From an uncultured Lachnospiraceae bacterium (GTDB lineage: Bacteria; Bacillota; Clostridia; Lachnospirales; Lachnospiraceae), in assembly GCA_910587935.1 (NCBI GenBank), contig CAJUNP010000041.1, positions 4,129 to 23,554 of the forward strand: a stretch of 19,426 nucleotides of DNA. The letters are read 5' to 3'. Every line of letters starts with the position of its first letter. Positions within the stretch are counted from its first letter, which is position 1. Made by a program: the position numbers and the translations under genes. The notes beneath the pieces are model-generated. The model was given only the letters and a program-made list of their open reading frames with translations. It searched no databases and was not told the origin of the DNA. This document shows, in pieces, positions 1-6,506 of the stretch.

Positions 1-686
1 CCGTAGCAGTTACGGTTCATGCGGTAGTAGCCCAGTTCAATGTAGTTCTCATAGCCGAGTTCTTTTGCCTGGGCGGTACGGTTTTTCACCAGTTTATCAA
101 AAATCTCGTCCAGTTTGGCCGCATTTTCTTCAAAAAAAGCGGTGTATTTTTCCCACGCCCGGATGCGCACGTCCCGGTCCACGCTGGTCAGAAAAGGACC
201 CATCAGGGAAAGATTTAAGGTTTCGCCTTCCCAGTCGATTTTGGCGCTTGCAATCAGTTTATTATATGTTGTCACCAGATTGTTTTCTTCCTGCATGAGG
301 GGGATCAGTTTTTCGTCAAAGGCCTTGAAGCTGATTTCCATATTTTTAAACGCAACCGGCCCGATTTTGCTCTCCAGGTAATCGCGGTACGACGAAGCGT
401 ACAGCAGCTTGCGGTAGGAAATTTCCAGGTTATTAATAATGGGCCCGAGTTCATCATAGTAGTTGTTCTCGCCGTCATAAAAGGAATCCGTGGTATCCAC
501 GTCATGGCGGATGCTGGCAATGGTGATGTTGGTCATTATGTCGTCTTTGAGTTTGTAATATTTTTTGTGAATTTCAAACTGTTCTTCTCCTGACGACGCG
601 GCCTTAAATTCCTCCATAATTTTTAAAAAATCTTTTTCGACTTCGTCTTTTTCAATTCGTTTGTAGGGCATGTCTTTAAATTTCAT
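1..686 (-). CDS. pepF: M3-family oligoendopeptidase F, N-terminal part (cut by window start)
   Basis: This is the first 228 codons of a zinc peptidase of the M3 family, oligoendopeptidase F type, which degrades oligopeptides in the cytoplasm. The frame starts at ATG 684-686 behind an AGGAAAG ribosome site and stays open to the window edge, so it is truncated by the window and not broken. The reading begins MKFKDMPYKRIEKDEVEKD and contains VAFKNMEISFKAFDEKL, DWEGETLNL and GYENYIELGYYRMNRNCYG, typical of the helical N-terminal half of clostridial PepF-like proteins. The HExxH zinc site lies in the C-terminal half, outside the window, so catalytic integrity cannot be judged. It lies 77 bases downstream of the GH17 gene on the same strand and may be read from the same promoter. 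There is no signal peptide. Family assignment is from recognised sequence patterns, not a search. Confidence 0.85.
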   Translation of the reverse strand, partial: MKFKDMPYKRIEKDEVEKDFLKIMEEFKAASSGEEQFEIHKKYYKLKDDIMTNITIASIRHDVDTTDSFYDGENNYYDELGPIINNLEISYRKLLYASSYRDYLESKIGPVAFKNMEISFKAFDEKLIPLMQEENNLVTTYNKLIASAKIDWEGETLNLSLMGPFLTSVDRDVRIRAWEKYTAFFEENAAKLDEIFDKLVKNRTAQAKELGYENYIELGYYRMNRNCY

Positions 687-720
687 GGCTGTCTTTCCTT
701 TCTGTTTAACTTATATCATG

Positions 721-750
721 ACAGGCGGACAAAAAATGTTATCCGCCTGT
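721..750 (-). terminator. Hairpin between GH17 and pepF
   Basis: ACAGGCGGA and TCCGCCTGT form a perfect 9-bp stem with a 12-base loop. It starts 14 bases past the GH17 stop. No T-run follows on either strand, so it is not a clean intrinsic terminator. It may be a weak terminator, an mRNA-stability element or a processing site that uncouples pepF from GH17. Confidence 0.4.
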
Positions 751-763
751 AAAAACCGTTCTG

Positions 764-1702
764 TTACCACTTTTTCTTTCTGTCTTCGTCATACAGGCCG
801 AAATTACATTCTGAAGAATTCGGCTCGGGTCCTTTCCAAAGTTCATTGAAGGCTTCAAATATAAACGCAATGATCTGTTCCTGCTCCAGCCATGCTTCCA
901 CTTCTTCAATATATCGTTTCTCATTTTTGACGGATGCGCGTCTGGGGGTTCCCGGCTCCGGAATGACTTCATGCATTTCTCCGTTGACCAGTGAATGATA
1001 ATTCGGCGTCGTATTATCGGAGCTCCAGCCAAGTTCCGTAAACACGACCTGTTTATCCGGGAACATCGCTTTGATATCCGCATAGTGTTTTTTGTTGACT
1101 GCTACGGCATCCGCAACATCATCGCCGTAATGATACGGATAACTGTGGACGCTGATGAAATCCAGTTCTTTTGACAGCTCTTTGATATACGGCCATTCAA
1201 AATATCCCTCGCAGAAGGTAACCGGCTTATCTAACGCCTCCTTCAGACGTCTGGCGTGGGCAATTAAGCGTTCCTCCGAAACCATATGCGCGCCCCATGG
1301 AGGCGTGTTTTCATTCCCGACGGAAACCGCGGCCACTTCATCCGGAAATTCTTTTACCAGAGCAATCAGCTTTTCAAGCTCGCCGTCATTCCTGTCTTTA
1401 TGCCTCTGCAATTCTTCTTCTGTGTAGCATTGCTTTTCAAACGGGCACTTCTCATTATTGATCTCCGGATCGGAGTCGATTCCGACCATGCATTTAAGCG
1501 GAAGCTTCTTATCCCGAATTGTTTCCAGGACTCTTCCCGCATGCAGGTTCGGGTCGTACATGCGAAGGTATTGATATCCGTCACGGACGAGAATCTCCAA
1601 ATCCTGTGCAATCTGCTCCGGCGAAGGAACTTCTCCTTTGGGATTCTGTCCCTTTCTGTAACCCGAATAACAAATTGCTTTGCCATACTGCAAAATATCC
1701 AT
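764..1702 (-). CDS. GH17-family glycoside hydrolase (beta-1,3-glucanase-like)
   Basis: A 312-residue single-domain (beta/alpha)8 enzyme of the bacterial GH17 type (the exo-beta-1,3-glucanase group, COG5309). These retaining enzymes hydrolyse or transfer beta-1,3-glucosyl links. The catalytic pair is visible: SVGNEN gives the acid/base Glu131, and VVFTELGW gives the nucleophile Glu223. ISVHSYPYHYG (about 183-193), FIFEAFNELWKGP near 280 and the closing FGLYDED are also characteristic. The ATG at 1700-1702 has an excellent site, AAGGAGG at 1710-1716, 7 bases upstream. There is no signal peptide or membrane segment, so the enzyme should work inside the cell on imported beta-glucan oligosaccharides or on an endogenous glucan. 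It has its own promoter (1743-1771) and is divergent from the GT-C-like gene. Family is confident. Exact substrate and the hydrolase versus transglycosylase choice are not determined by the sequence. Confidence 0.88.
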   Translation of the reverse strand: MDILQYGKAICYSGYRKGQNPKGEVPSPEQIAQDLEILVRDGYQYLRMYDPNLHAGRVLETIRDKKLPLKCMVGIDSDPEINNEKCPFEKQCYTEEELQRHKDRNDGELEKLIALVKEFPDEVAAVSVGNENTPPWGAHMVSEERLIAHARRLKEALDKPVTFCEGYFEWPYIKELSKELDFISVHSYPYHYGDDVADAVAVNKKHYADIKAMFPDKQVVFTELGWSSDNTTPNYHSLVNGEMHEVIPEPGTPRRASVKNEKRYIEEVEAWLEQEQIIAFIFEAFNELWKGPEPNSSECNFGLYDEDRKKKW

Positions 1703-1742
1703 AACCTTACCTCCTTGTCCTATACTAAAACCGATATGGTAT

Positions 1743-1771
1743 ATTATAAATCAAAAGTATTCCGCATACAA
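1743..1771 (-). promoter_or_regulatory. Promoter of the GH17 gene
   Basis: On the minus strand TTGTAT (1766-1771) and TATAAT (1743-1748) are separated by exactly 17 bases. Transcription would start about 30 bases upstream of the GH17 ATG. This is a good sigma-A-type match and the nearest one to the gene. Confidence 0.65.
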
Positions 1772-1836
1772 TATAAAACCTTCCTGCGTTTTAGCGAAAA
1801 AATGAGCTTTTTGACATTTACGGCATTTTTCGTTCC

Positions 1837-1845
1837 TGTTATAAT
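1837..1845 (+). promoter_or_regulatory. Extended -10 promoter for the GT-C-like gene
   Basis: TGTTATAAT is a consensus extended -10 box lying about 80 bases before the ATG at 1925. A TTGACA at 1811-1816 sits 23 bases upstream, too far to be a normal -35 partner. A second TATAAT at 1876-1881 lacks a good -35. The 1703-1924 gap is AT-rich and otherwise holds only the divergent GH17 promoter. Confidence 0.45.
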
Positions 1846-1924
1846 AAATTTTATATTTTCCGGCAAAATGTAAAATATAATAGTAAAATTTTATTAAACA
1901 GACTACAGAAGCAGAGGTACAGTC

Positions 1925-3265
1925 ATGTCCGGAAAATACCGCACCGCATTTCTTATTTCATCCGCCGTTTTTTTTGTTTCCTTTTTATTGTTTTTTTATA
2001 CTGATCTGAAGAGTCTGACGGTCTGGACCTTAAATGTCTGGGACTGTCTTGCCGTATCGGGAAATATCCGCACGTTTTATGAGTACAGCGCCATGAATCT
2101 TTACGGGCTGGATCATGCCATGGTGGGAAGCGATATTCTGATTTATATTCCGTGGGCGGTCTGGAATTTTCCTTTATGGATCCTGCAGCATTATTTTCAC
2201 CTTGCGGCCATCGGGCATTTCTGGATGATGCTTTATTCCAAGCTGTTTCTTGTCCTGGTATTTGGAATTGTTTTATATCTGGCCCGGAAGATTGCCGTTT
2301 TAATCACTCCGGAGAAAGAGGATCTTAAGCGGATGCTTTTTCTGTCGGCGACTTCTTTTTTTACGGTAACTTCTCTTGCCTATGCGGGGCAGAATGACGT
2401 GCTTGTGATTGCGCCTTTTCTTGCCGCCGTTTACAGTCTGCTCCGGAACCGCTTTAAATCGTTTCTTTTCTGGGCGGCCGTATCTGTCGCCTTCAAGCCG
2501 TTTTTTGTGTTTTCCTTTATTGCGCTTGTTTTGTTTCTGGAGAAAAATCTTCTTCTTGATATCCTTTATATTGCGGGCGGATGTTCTCTTTCGGTTCTGC
2601 AGAAATTATTGTTTCTGGGCGCGCCTAAGTATAGGGAATCTTTAAGCTATGGTCCTTTAAAGGATGCTTTCGGTCTGGTTCTGGAATCCAAACTGAATAT
2701 TCCGCCTGCCGGGGCGTCGTTATTTATACTTGGCTTCGGAATCCTTTTGTTGATGGCTTATTTTCACAGGGGAAGTATTTTTCAGAAAGAATATGTGATT
2801 TATTTTGCGGCGGCGCCATTATTGGTTTTCTTTGTTTTTACCCGTTATGAATCTTACCGGCCGTTTTATCTGGTGCCGCTTTTATATCTTCTGATGCTGA
2901 CGAAGCCTGCCTGCAGCCGGATGAATCTTCTGTTGGAAACGGCGGCTTCCGGAGCTTTGATGTATTTTTATCTGGCGGACGATATTTTATTTTATAATCC
3001 CAATTATCTCCTCAGGTACCGTAAAAACACGCCTGCTCCAACGGTTTCTTCCTGGCTTGCGGATAAGGTTCCCGGTTACGGATTTCAGGCGTTTACGGCA
3101 GTGTTTGTATTGGCGGTGTTCATGCTGCTTGTTATTAATCATCCGGGGTTTCATTCGGATAATGAAATACTTAAGATGGAGGAAGAGCCATGGCTGCTTC
3201 CGGTCAGAAGTCTTTTGTACGGGGTTCCTCTGGGGCTTTCTCTTTTGCTGCGGTTTTTGTATTAA
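1925..3265 (+). CDS. Polytopic membrane protein, GT-C glycosyltransferase-like
   Basis: A 446-residue integral membrane protein with roughly ten to twelve hydrophobic helices starting at residue 7. The fold resembles GT-C glycosyltransferases that use polyprenyl-phosphate sugars (GT87/PIG-M-like). Evidence is a long N-terminal extracytoplasmic loop after the first helix with a Trp-Asp at 39-40 (NVWDCLAVSG), a GQND tetrapeptide at 155-158 just before a helix, the segment FWAAVSVAFKPFF around 182-194, and a short charged cytoplasmic loop (TPEKEDLKR). The first-loop acidic residue is the usual catalytic position in this superfamily, but I cannot confirm it here. ATG 1925 has a modest GAGG site at 1914-1917. 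Nearby glycan genes fit a role in sugar transfer to a cell-surface glycan, but this is inference. It could instead be an unrelated polytopic protein of unknown function. Confidence 0.6.
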   Translation: MSGKYRTAFLISSAVFFVSFLLFFYTDLKSLTVWTLNVWDCLAVSGNIRTFYEYSAMNLYGLDHAMVGSDILIYIPWAVWNFPLWILQHYFHLAAIGHFWMMLYSKLFLVLVFGIVLYLARKIAVLITPEKEDLKRMLFLSATSFFTVTSLAYAGQNDVLVIAPFLAAVYSLLRNRFKSFLFWAAVSVAFKPFFVFSFIALVLFLEKNLLLDILYIAGGCSLSVLQKLLFLGAPKYRESLSYGPLKDAFGLVLESKLNIPPAGASLFILGFGILLLMAYFHRGSIFQKEYVIYFAAAPLLVFFVFTRYESYRPFYLVPLLYLLMLTKPACSRMNLLLETAASGALMYFYLADDILFYNPNYLLRYRKNTPAPTVSSWLADKVPGYGFQAFTAVFVLAVFMLLVINHPGFHSDNEILKMEEEPWLLPVRSLLYGVPLGLSLLLRFLY

Positions 3266-3375
3266 TATATTTCGTTCAAATACAGCTGTTCGCGGTTTTG
3301 TATAATATCCAGTACCTGTTTTGCAGATTTACCCCCTGCAGTATAGTCACCCATTTCTTCTTCAATAACTGACAT
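3262..3375 (-). pseudogene. C-terminal tail of an ABC sugar solute-binding protein (remnant)
   Basis: About 37 codons from MSVIEEEMGDYTAGGKSA to KQVLDIIQNREQLYLNEIY. This matches the closing helix pattern of extracellular solute-binding proteins of carbohydrate ABC importers (COG1653): an acidic helix, a Gly-rich turn, then IIQNR.QLYLNE. The upstream codons in the same frame (to 3444) do not look like that family and no lipoprotein signal is present, so only the tail survives. Its stop codon overlaps the stop of the convergent GT-C-like gene. The partner permeases are absent from the window. It implies that a sugar importer once lay here. Expression is not expected. Confidence 0.6.
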
Positions 3376-3529
3376 CAGGCTGCCTCTCCTCTGCCTTCCA
3401 GATGGCAAATCCGCCCTCGGGCAAAAAGACAGTATCACTCTCAATCACCACCTTTTCCGCAAGTGACAGAATTTGTACACAGGAACCTATCCCGAAACTT
3501 ATCTTATTTATCCTTCTCCTATTGACATT
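3362..3529 (-). other. Unassigned short open frame without a clear start
   Basis: A second minus-strand frame is open for 55 codons and overlaps the solute-binding tail in a different frame. It reads SFGIGSCVQILSLAEKVV then IESDTVFLPEGGFAIWKAEE. There is no ATG; the only in-frame alternative starts are GTG codons at 3446-3451, with no ribosome site. The composition looks protein-like, so it is probably another gene fragment. I do not recognise the family. Confidence 0.25.
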
Positions 3530-3563
3530 TCAAAATAAACTTAAAAGAAACTTTATTTTTTTG

Positions 3564-3592
3564 TTGACATACTGTGCATCACACACTATAAT
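3564..3592 (+). promoter_or_regulatory. Consensus promoter of the padR-HAAS operon
   Basis: TTGACA (3564-3569) and TATAAT (3587-3592) are both perfect and spaced by exactly 17 bases. Transcription would begin near 3599, about 23 bases before the padR ATG. The spacer contains TGTG-CATCA-CACA (3574-3586), a short dyad that could be part of an operator for the PadR protein. The operator idea is inference. Confidence 0.8.
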
Positions 3593-3621
3593 AATTTTAA
3601 CACTATAGGAGGATACACCAT

Positions 3622-3963
3622 ATGGAAAAAGATTTACTTGACAGCCTGCTTTCCGAGCTGCGGCGTGGAACCTTGATTCTGTGCGTTCTGAGTCAGCTGG
3701 AGCAATCGCGCTACGGATACGCAATGGTACAGAATCTGGAGGAAAAGGGAATTCCCATCGATCCGAATACGCTTTATCCTCTTTTGCGCAGGCTGGAAAA
3801 GCAGGGGCTGCTGTGCAGCGAATGGGATACTTCCGAATCCAAGCCAAGAAAGTATTATAAAAGGACTGTATTCGGAGATCAAATTTACAGGGAGCTTGTC
3901 AGTCAATGGAATATTTTATCCGCCGGAATCGGCAAATTAACGGGAGGAACGGAGAATGAATGA
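3622..3963 (+). CDS. PadR-family transcriptional regulator
   Basis: A 113-residue PadR winged-helix repressor of the short, single-domain subfamily. After an N-terminal helix, SRYGYAMVQNLEEKGIPID (29-47) carries the family's conserved Gly-Tyr motif. NTLYPLLRRLEKQGLL (49-64) is the recognition helix, and SKPRKYYKRTVFG (73-85) is the beta-wing. ATG 3622 has AGGAGG at 3607-3612, 9 bases upstream, behind a perfect sigma-A promoter. Its last 8 bases overlap the next gene, so the two are translationally coupled. PadR genes coupled to HAAS membrane proteins are a known Firmicutes arrangement in which PadR usually represses its own operon. A strong promoter kept off by the product fits this. The signal sensed cannot be told from sequence. 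Confidence 0.92.
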   Translation: MEKDLLDSLLSELRRGTLILCVLSQLEQSRYGYAMVQNLEEKGIPIDPNTLYPLLRRLEKQGLLCSEWDTSESKPRKYYKRTVFGDQIYRELVSQWNILSAGIGKLTGGTENE

Positions 3964-5002
3964 TAAAGAGATGGCAAAACGGTATATTTATGAGGTTGTA
4001 AAACGTGTACCGCAGGATATGCGGGAGGAAATCGAAATGGAGCTTCAGGCGCTGATCGAGGATATGTGCTCACAGGAAGAGCTTTCCGTAGAGGAGGCTC
4101 TGCAAAAGCTGGGAGACCCGGCTAAATTTGCAAAAAGGTATCGGGACCATGATAATTATTTAATTGGGCCGGATTATTATGACCAGTATTGTTGGGTTTT
4201 AAAGCTGTCGATTATCTGTGTCGGAATTTCCGCGGTTGTTTCCGCTGTCGTTCAGGCGCTGACGCAGTCGGATACAATCGTTCATTTTTTCACAGGACTG
4301 TTTGAAGAGTTTTTTATCAATCTGTTCGGCGGAGCTCTCAGTATTCTGGGACTGATTACGATTATTTTTGCGGTTATGGAGTATTATAAGGTGACGGTGC
4401 AGGTGAAACCGGGAAAAAACTGGTCCGTCAGGGAGCTTTCCAAAAACGCGGCGTCCGTTAAGTCCTGGACTCCGCGGCTACTGCCCGCAATCCCTGACAA
4501 GCGAGCTGTCATCAGCCGCGGGGATTGTGTTTTCACCATAATATTCATTATTATATTTTCGGCGTTATTATTATTTGCTCCGCAGCTTTTCGGCGCTTTT
4601 CACTATGAAAACGGCAGGCTGACCAGCATTGCCTGTATCTTTAATCTTCCGGAATGGGGGAGAATTGTACCGCTTTTTGTTTTTTCTCTTTTTGTAGGGC
4701 TTATAGATGAAATAATCCGCCTGGTTATCGGGTATTACTGCAGGTTTGTTATGTATGGCAATCTGATTTGTAATGTGTTTCAAATTGCGGCTGCTGTCGT
4801 TTTATTAAAATGTCTGCCGATCTGGAATCCTGATTTTGCAAGGGAGATTCAGACAGCTTCCGGCATAGCCGAATTCTCCCGGGGGGATCTGCTTGCATAC
4901 TGGGGCAGCGGTATTTTCAGTAATGTAATGCTGCTTATTATAGTTTTGATTTCTCTGGCTGAGATCGGGGTAACGGTGTATAAAACGCTGCGGTATGAAT
5001 AG
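3956..5002 (+). CDS. HAAS-domain multi-pass membrane protein, PadR partner
   Basis: A 348-residue protein beginning with a cytoplasmic HAAS domain (about residues 1-65), an alpha-helical module found in proteins encoded next to PadR regulators. The diagnostic pattern is seen in KRVPQDMREEIEMELQALI (16-34) and VEEALQKLGDPAKFAKRYR (45-63). About six membrane segments follow, near 81-101, 122-141, 190-210, 237-255, 266-286 and 317-340, with a cytoplasmic loop around 145-188. The start overlaps the end of padR by 8 bases (ATGAATGA), and a GGGAGGAACGGAG stretch provides the ribosome site. Such pairs are proposed to couple membrane or envelope state to transcription, but the molecular activity is unknown. 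The gene appears intact; the stop at 5000-5002 lies within the start of the VWA remnant frame. Confidence 0.8.
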   Translation: MNDKEMAKRYIYEVVKRVPQDMREEIEMELQALIEDMCSQEELSVEEALQKLGDPAKFAKRYRDHDNYLIGPDYYDQYCWVLKLSIICVGISAVVSAVVQALTQSDTIVHFFTGLFEEFFINLFGGALSILGLITIIFAVMEYYKVTVQVKPGKNWSVRELSKNAASVKSWTPRLLPAIPDKRAVISRGDCVFTIIFIIIFSALLLFAPQLFGAFHYENGRLTSIACIFNLPEWGRIVPLFVFSLFVGLIDEIIRLVIGYYCRFVMYGNLICNVFQIAAAVVLLKCLPIWNPDFAREIQTASGIAEFSRGDLLAYWGSGIFSNVMLLIIVLISLAEIGVTVYKTLRYE

Positions 5003-5145
5003 ACCGGGAAGCATGAGCTACAATGACAGGGGTAATAAGAGACTGGAAGTAGCGAGGGGATTAGTTGATAAGCTGCCCCTGGACAGTAAGGTAGGTATTT
5101 TTCGTTTTGATTATACGGAACTTAAATTGACAGAGAGCCTGATAT
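5001..5145 (+). pseudogene. Von Willebrand factor A (VWA) domain fragment
   Basis: About 48 codons directly after the HAAS stop read as the first third of a VWA domain. RPGSMSYNDRGNKRLEVARG matches the MIDAS strand and following helix (usual form DxSGSM...RLEVAK). LVDKLPLDSKVGIFRFDY then LKLTESLI matches the next helix and strand. The first MIDAS Asp is missing, because the fragment begins exactly at the metal site. The rest of the domain is absent. It has no separate start of its own and is open in frame through 5222 into the GH5 gene. I read it as a deletion relic of a surface VWA protein. Confidence 0.6.
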
Positions 5146-5206
5146 CTGCAATGGTGGACCCCGCGGATGGAAAAGTATCTTTATGCCTTTATGAAAAATT
5201 GTACAC

Positions 5207-5212
5207 AGGAGG
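5207..5212 (+). promoter_or_regulatory. Ribosome-binding site fixing the GH5 TTG start
   Basis: AGGAGG stands 10 bases before TTG 5223-5225. The peptide following this TTG is a lipoprotein signal, while the upstream in-frame ATG at 4995 would place 76 VWA-derived residues before the signal peptide. The site therefore decides the start. Confidence 0.75.
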
Positions 5213-5222
5213 ATTCTTCACT

Positions 5223-6359
5223 TTGAAACACACATATTCCTATATAACAATTTTGGCGGCCGCTTTCACGGTATCTTTTTTAATTCAGGGATGCCATAAG
5301 GAAACCGGACCGGAAGCGCTTACGGAAACTGCCTCCCCGCAGACGGAAGCAGAATCATTGCCCGCAGAGGCAGTAAACGTTTCCCAGAATACGCCTGCCG
5401 AACCGGCCGTGGCCGAAGCGCCGTCCATTGCCTCTCCTTCTGTCTGCGGTGCCCTTCACGTTGAGGGAACGCAGCTGACCGACAGCCGGGGCAATCCTGT
5501 TTTGCTTAAGGGAATCAGTACTCACGGTCTTTCCTGGTTTCCGGAGTATGTAAATGAGGAATGTTTCCGGCAGTTAAGACAGGAATGGAATGTGAACGTA
5601 ATCCGCCTTGCCATGTACACGGAGGAATACGGCGGTTATTGCAGCGGCGGCGATAGAAACGCATTAAAGGAGCTTGTTAAAAGCGGGGTGGAATACGCCG
5701 CGGCACAGGATTTGTATGTTATTATTGACTGGCATATTCTGCAGGATTATGACCCGAACATGCATGTGGATGAGGCAAAAGCTTTTTTTAGGGAAATGGC
5801 GGAACTGTACGCCGGCTATGACAATGTTTTGTATGAAATCTGCAACGAGCCTAACGGCGGCACGGACTGGGAATCCATAAAAGCTTATGCAGAGGAAGTG
5901 ATTCCGGTTATCCGGTCGTTTGATGAGGACGGAATTATCATAATCGGAACGCCCAACTGGTCTCAATATGTAGATCAGGCGGCGGCCGATCCCGTTACCG
6001 GTTACGATAATCTGATGTACAGTCTTCATTTTTATGCCGCAACGCATACGGATTCGCTGCGAAGCGCCATGTCGCAGGCGGTAAACGCAGGCCTCCCCGT
6101 TTTCGTCACGGAATACGGAATCTGTGACGCTTCGGGGAACGGCAGTATTGATGAACAGCAGGCGGAACAATGGATAAGCGCCATGAACGAGTATGGAATC
6201 AGTTACGTTGCATGGAACTTATCCAATAAGGACGAAACCTCCGCCATTCTAAAAAGTGACTGCAGTAAGGTTTCCGGATTTACGCAGGAGGATCTGAGCG
6301 ATTCGGGGAAATGGCTGTATCAAATGCTGGTTACCGGTAAAACGGAACATCCTCTGTAA
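5223..6359 (+). CDS. GH5 endoglucanase lipoprotein (GH5_2-like)
   Basis: A 378-residue retaining endo-beta-1,4-glucanase of family GH5, most like subfamily 2. From the TTG start it has a lipoprotein signal (MKHTYSYITILAAAFTVSFL, then IQGC; lipidated Cys24), a Pro/Ala/Glu-rich linker (about 25-72) and a complete TIM barrel (75-370). Key motifs are GISTHGLSWF (97-106), IIDWHI (167-172), YEICNEP with acid/base Glu209, SLHFYA with His269, VTEYG with nucleophile Glu297, and AWNLSNKD with Trp331. No carbohydrate-binding module is present. The enzyme should be anchored on the outer face of the membrane and cut cellulose, mixed-linkage glucan or related beta-glucans. An in-frame extension back to 4995 encodes VWA debris and is not part of the gene. 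No strong terminator follows. Substrate is inferred from the subfamily. Confidence 0.9.
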   Translation: MKHTYSYITILAAAFTVSFLIQGCHKETGPEALTETASPQTEAESLPAEAVNVSQNTPAEPAVAEAPSIASPSVCGALHVEGTQLTDSRGNPVLLKGISTHGLSWFPEYVNEECFRQLRQEWNVNVIRLAMYTEEYGGYCSGGDRNALKELVKSGVEYAAAQDLYVIIDWHILQDYDPNMHVDEAKAFFREMAELYAGYDNVLYEICNEPNGGTDWESIKAYAEEVIPVIRSFDEDGIIIIGTPNWSQYVDQAAADPVTGYDNLMYSLHFYAATHTDSLRSAMSQAVNAGLPVFVTEYGICDASGNGSIDEQQAEQWISAMNEYGISYVAWNLSNKDETSAILKSDCSKVSGFTQEDLSDSGKWLYQMLVTGKTEHPL

Positions 6360-6415
6360 CGATTATCTCTTGTTTTTGTGCAGTATCATGCATAGATTGC
6401 GCAGGCGATTTTATA

Positions 6416-6443
6416 TTGCCAAATAATTTTAAAAGCTTATAAT
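6416..6443 (+). promoter_or_regulatory. Promoter of the giant surface protein gene
   Basis: TTGCCA (6416-6421) and TATAAT (6438-6443) are spaced by 16 bases in an AT-rich gap. Transcription would start near 6450, leaving a leader of about 57 bases before ATG 6507. No terminator for the GH5 gene is evident in 6360-6415. Confidence 0.55.
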
Positions 6444-6506
6444 AAAGACAGGTTACAATTTAGCGACGCCCCAATATATGGGATGCCGACAGCATGGAGG
6501 ATGAGC

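Noticed and set aside
1811..1845. TTGACA and TATAAT as one standard promoter upstream of the GT-C-like gene
   Set aside because: Spacing is 23 bases, too long; only the extended -10 element is credible.
1286..1873. Plus-strand open frame (195 codons) opposite GH17
   Set aside because: It overlaps the GH17 gene and its promoter, with no ribosome site or domain. It is a shadow frame.
4995..5222. In-frame N-terminal extension of the GH5 gene as true coding sequence
   Set aside because: It would put 76 VWA-derived residues before a lipoprotein signal peptide, and a strong ribosome site precedes the TTG at 5223.
6483..6506. ATG 6483 as the start of the giant protein
   Set aside because: It lacks a good ribosome site; GGAGG at 6496-6500 is correctly spaced for ATG 6507, which begins a standard signal peptide.
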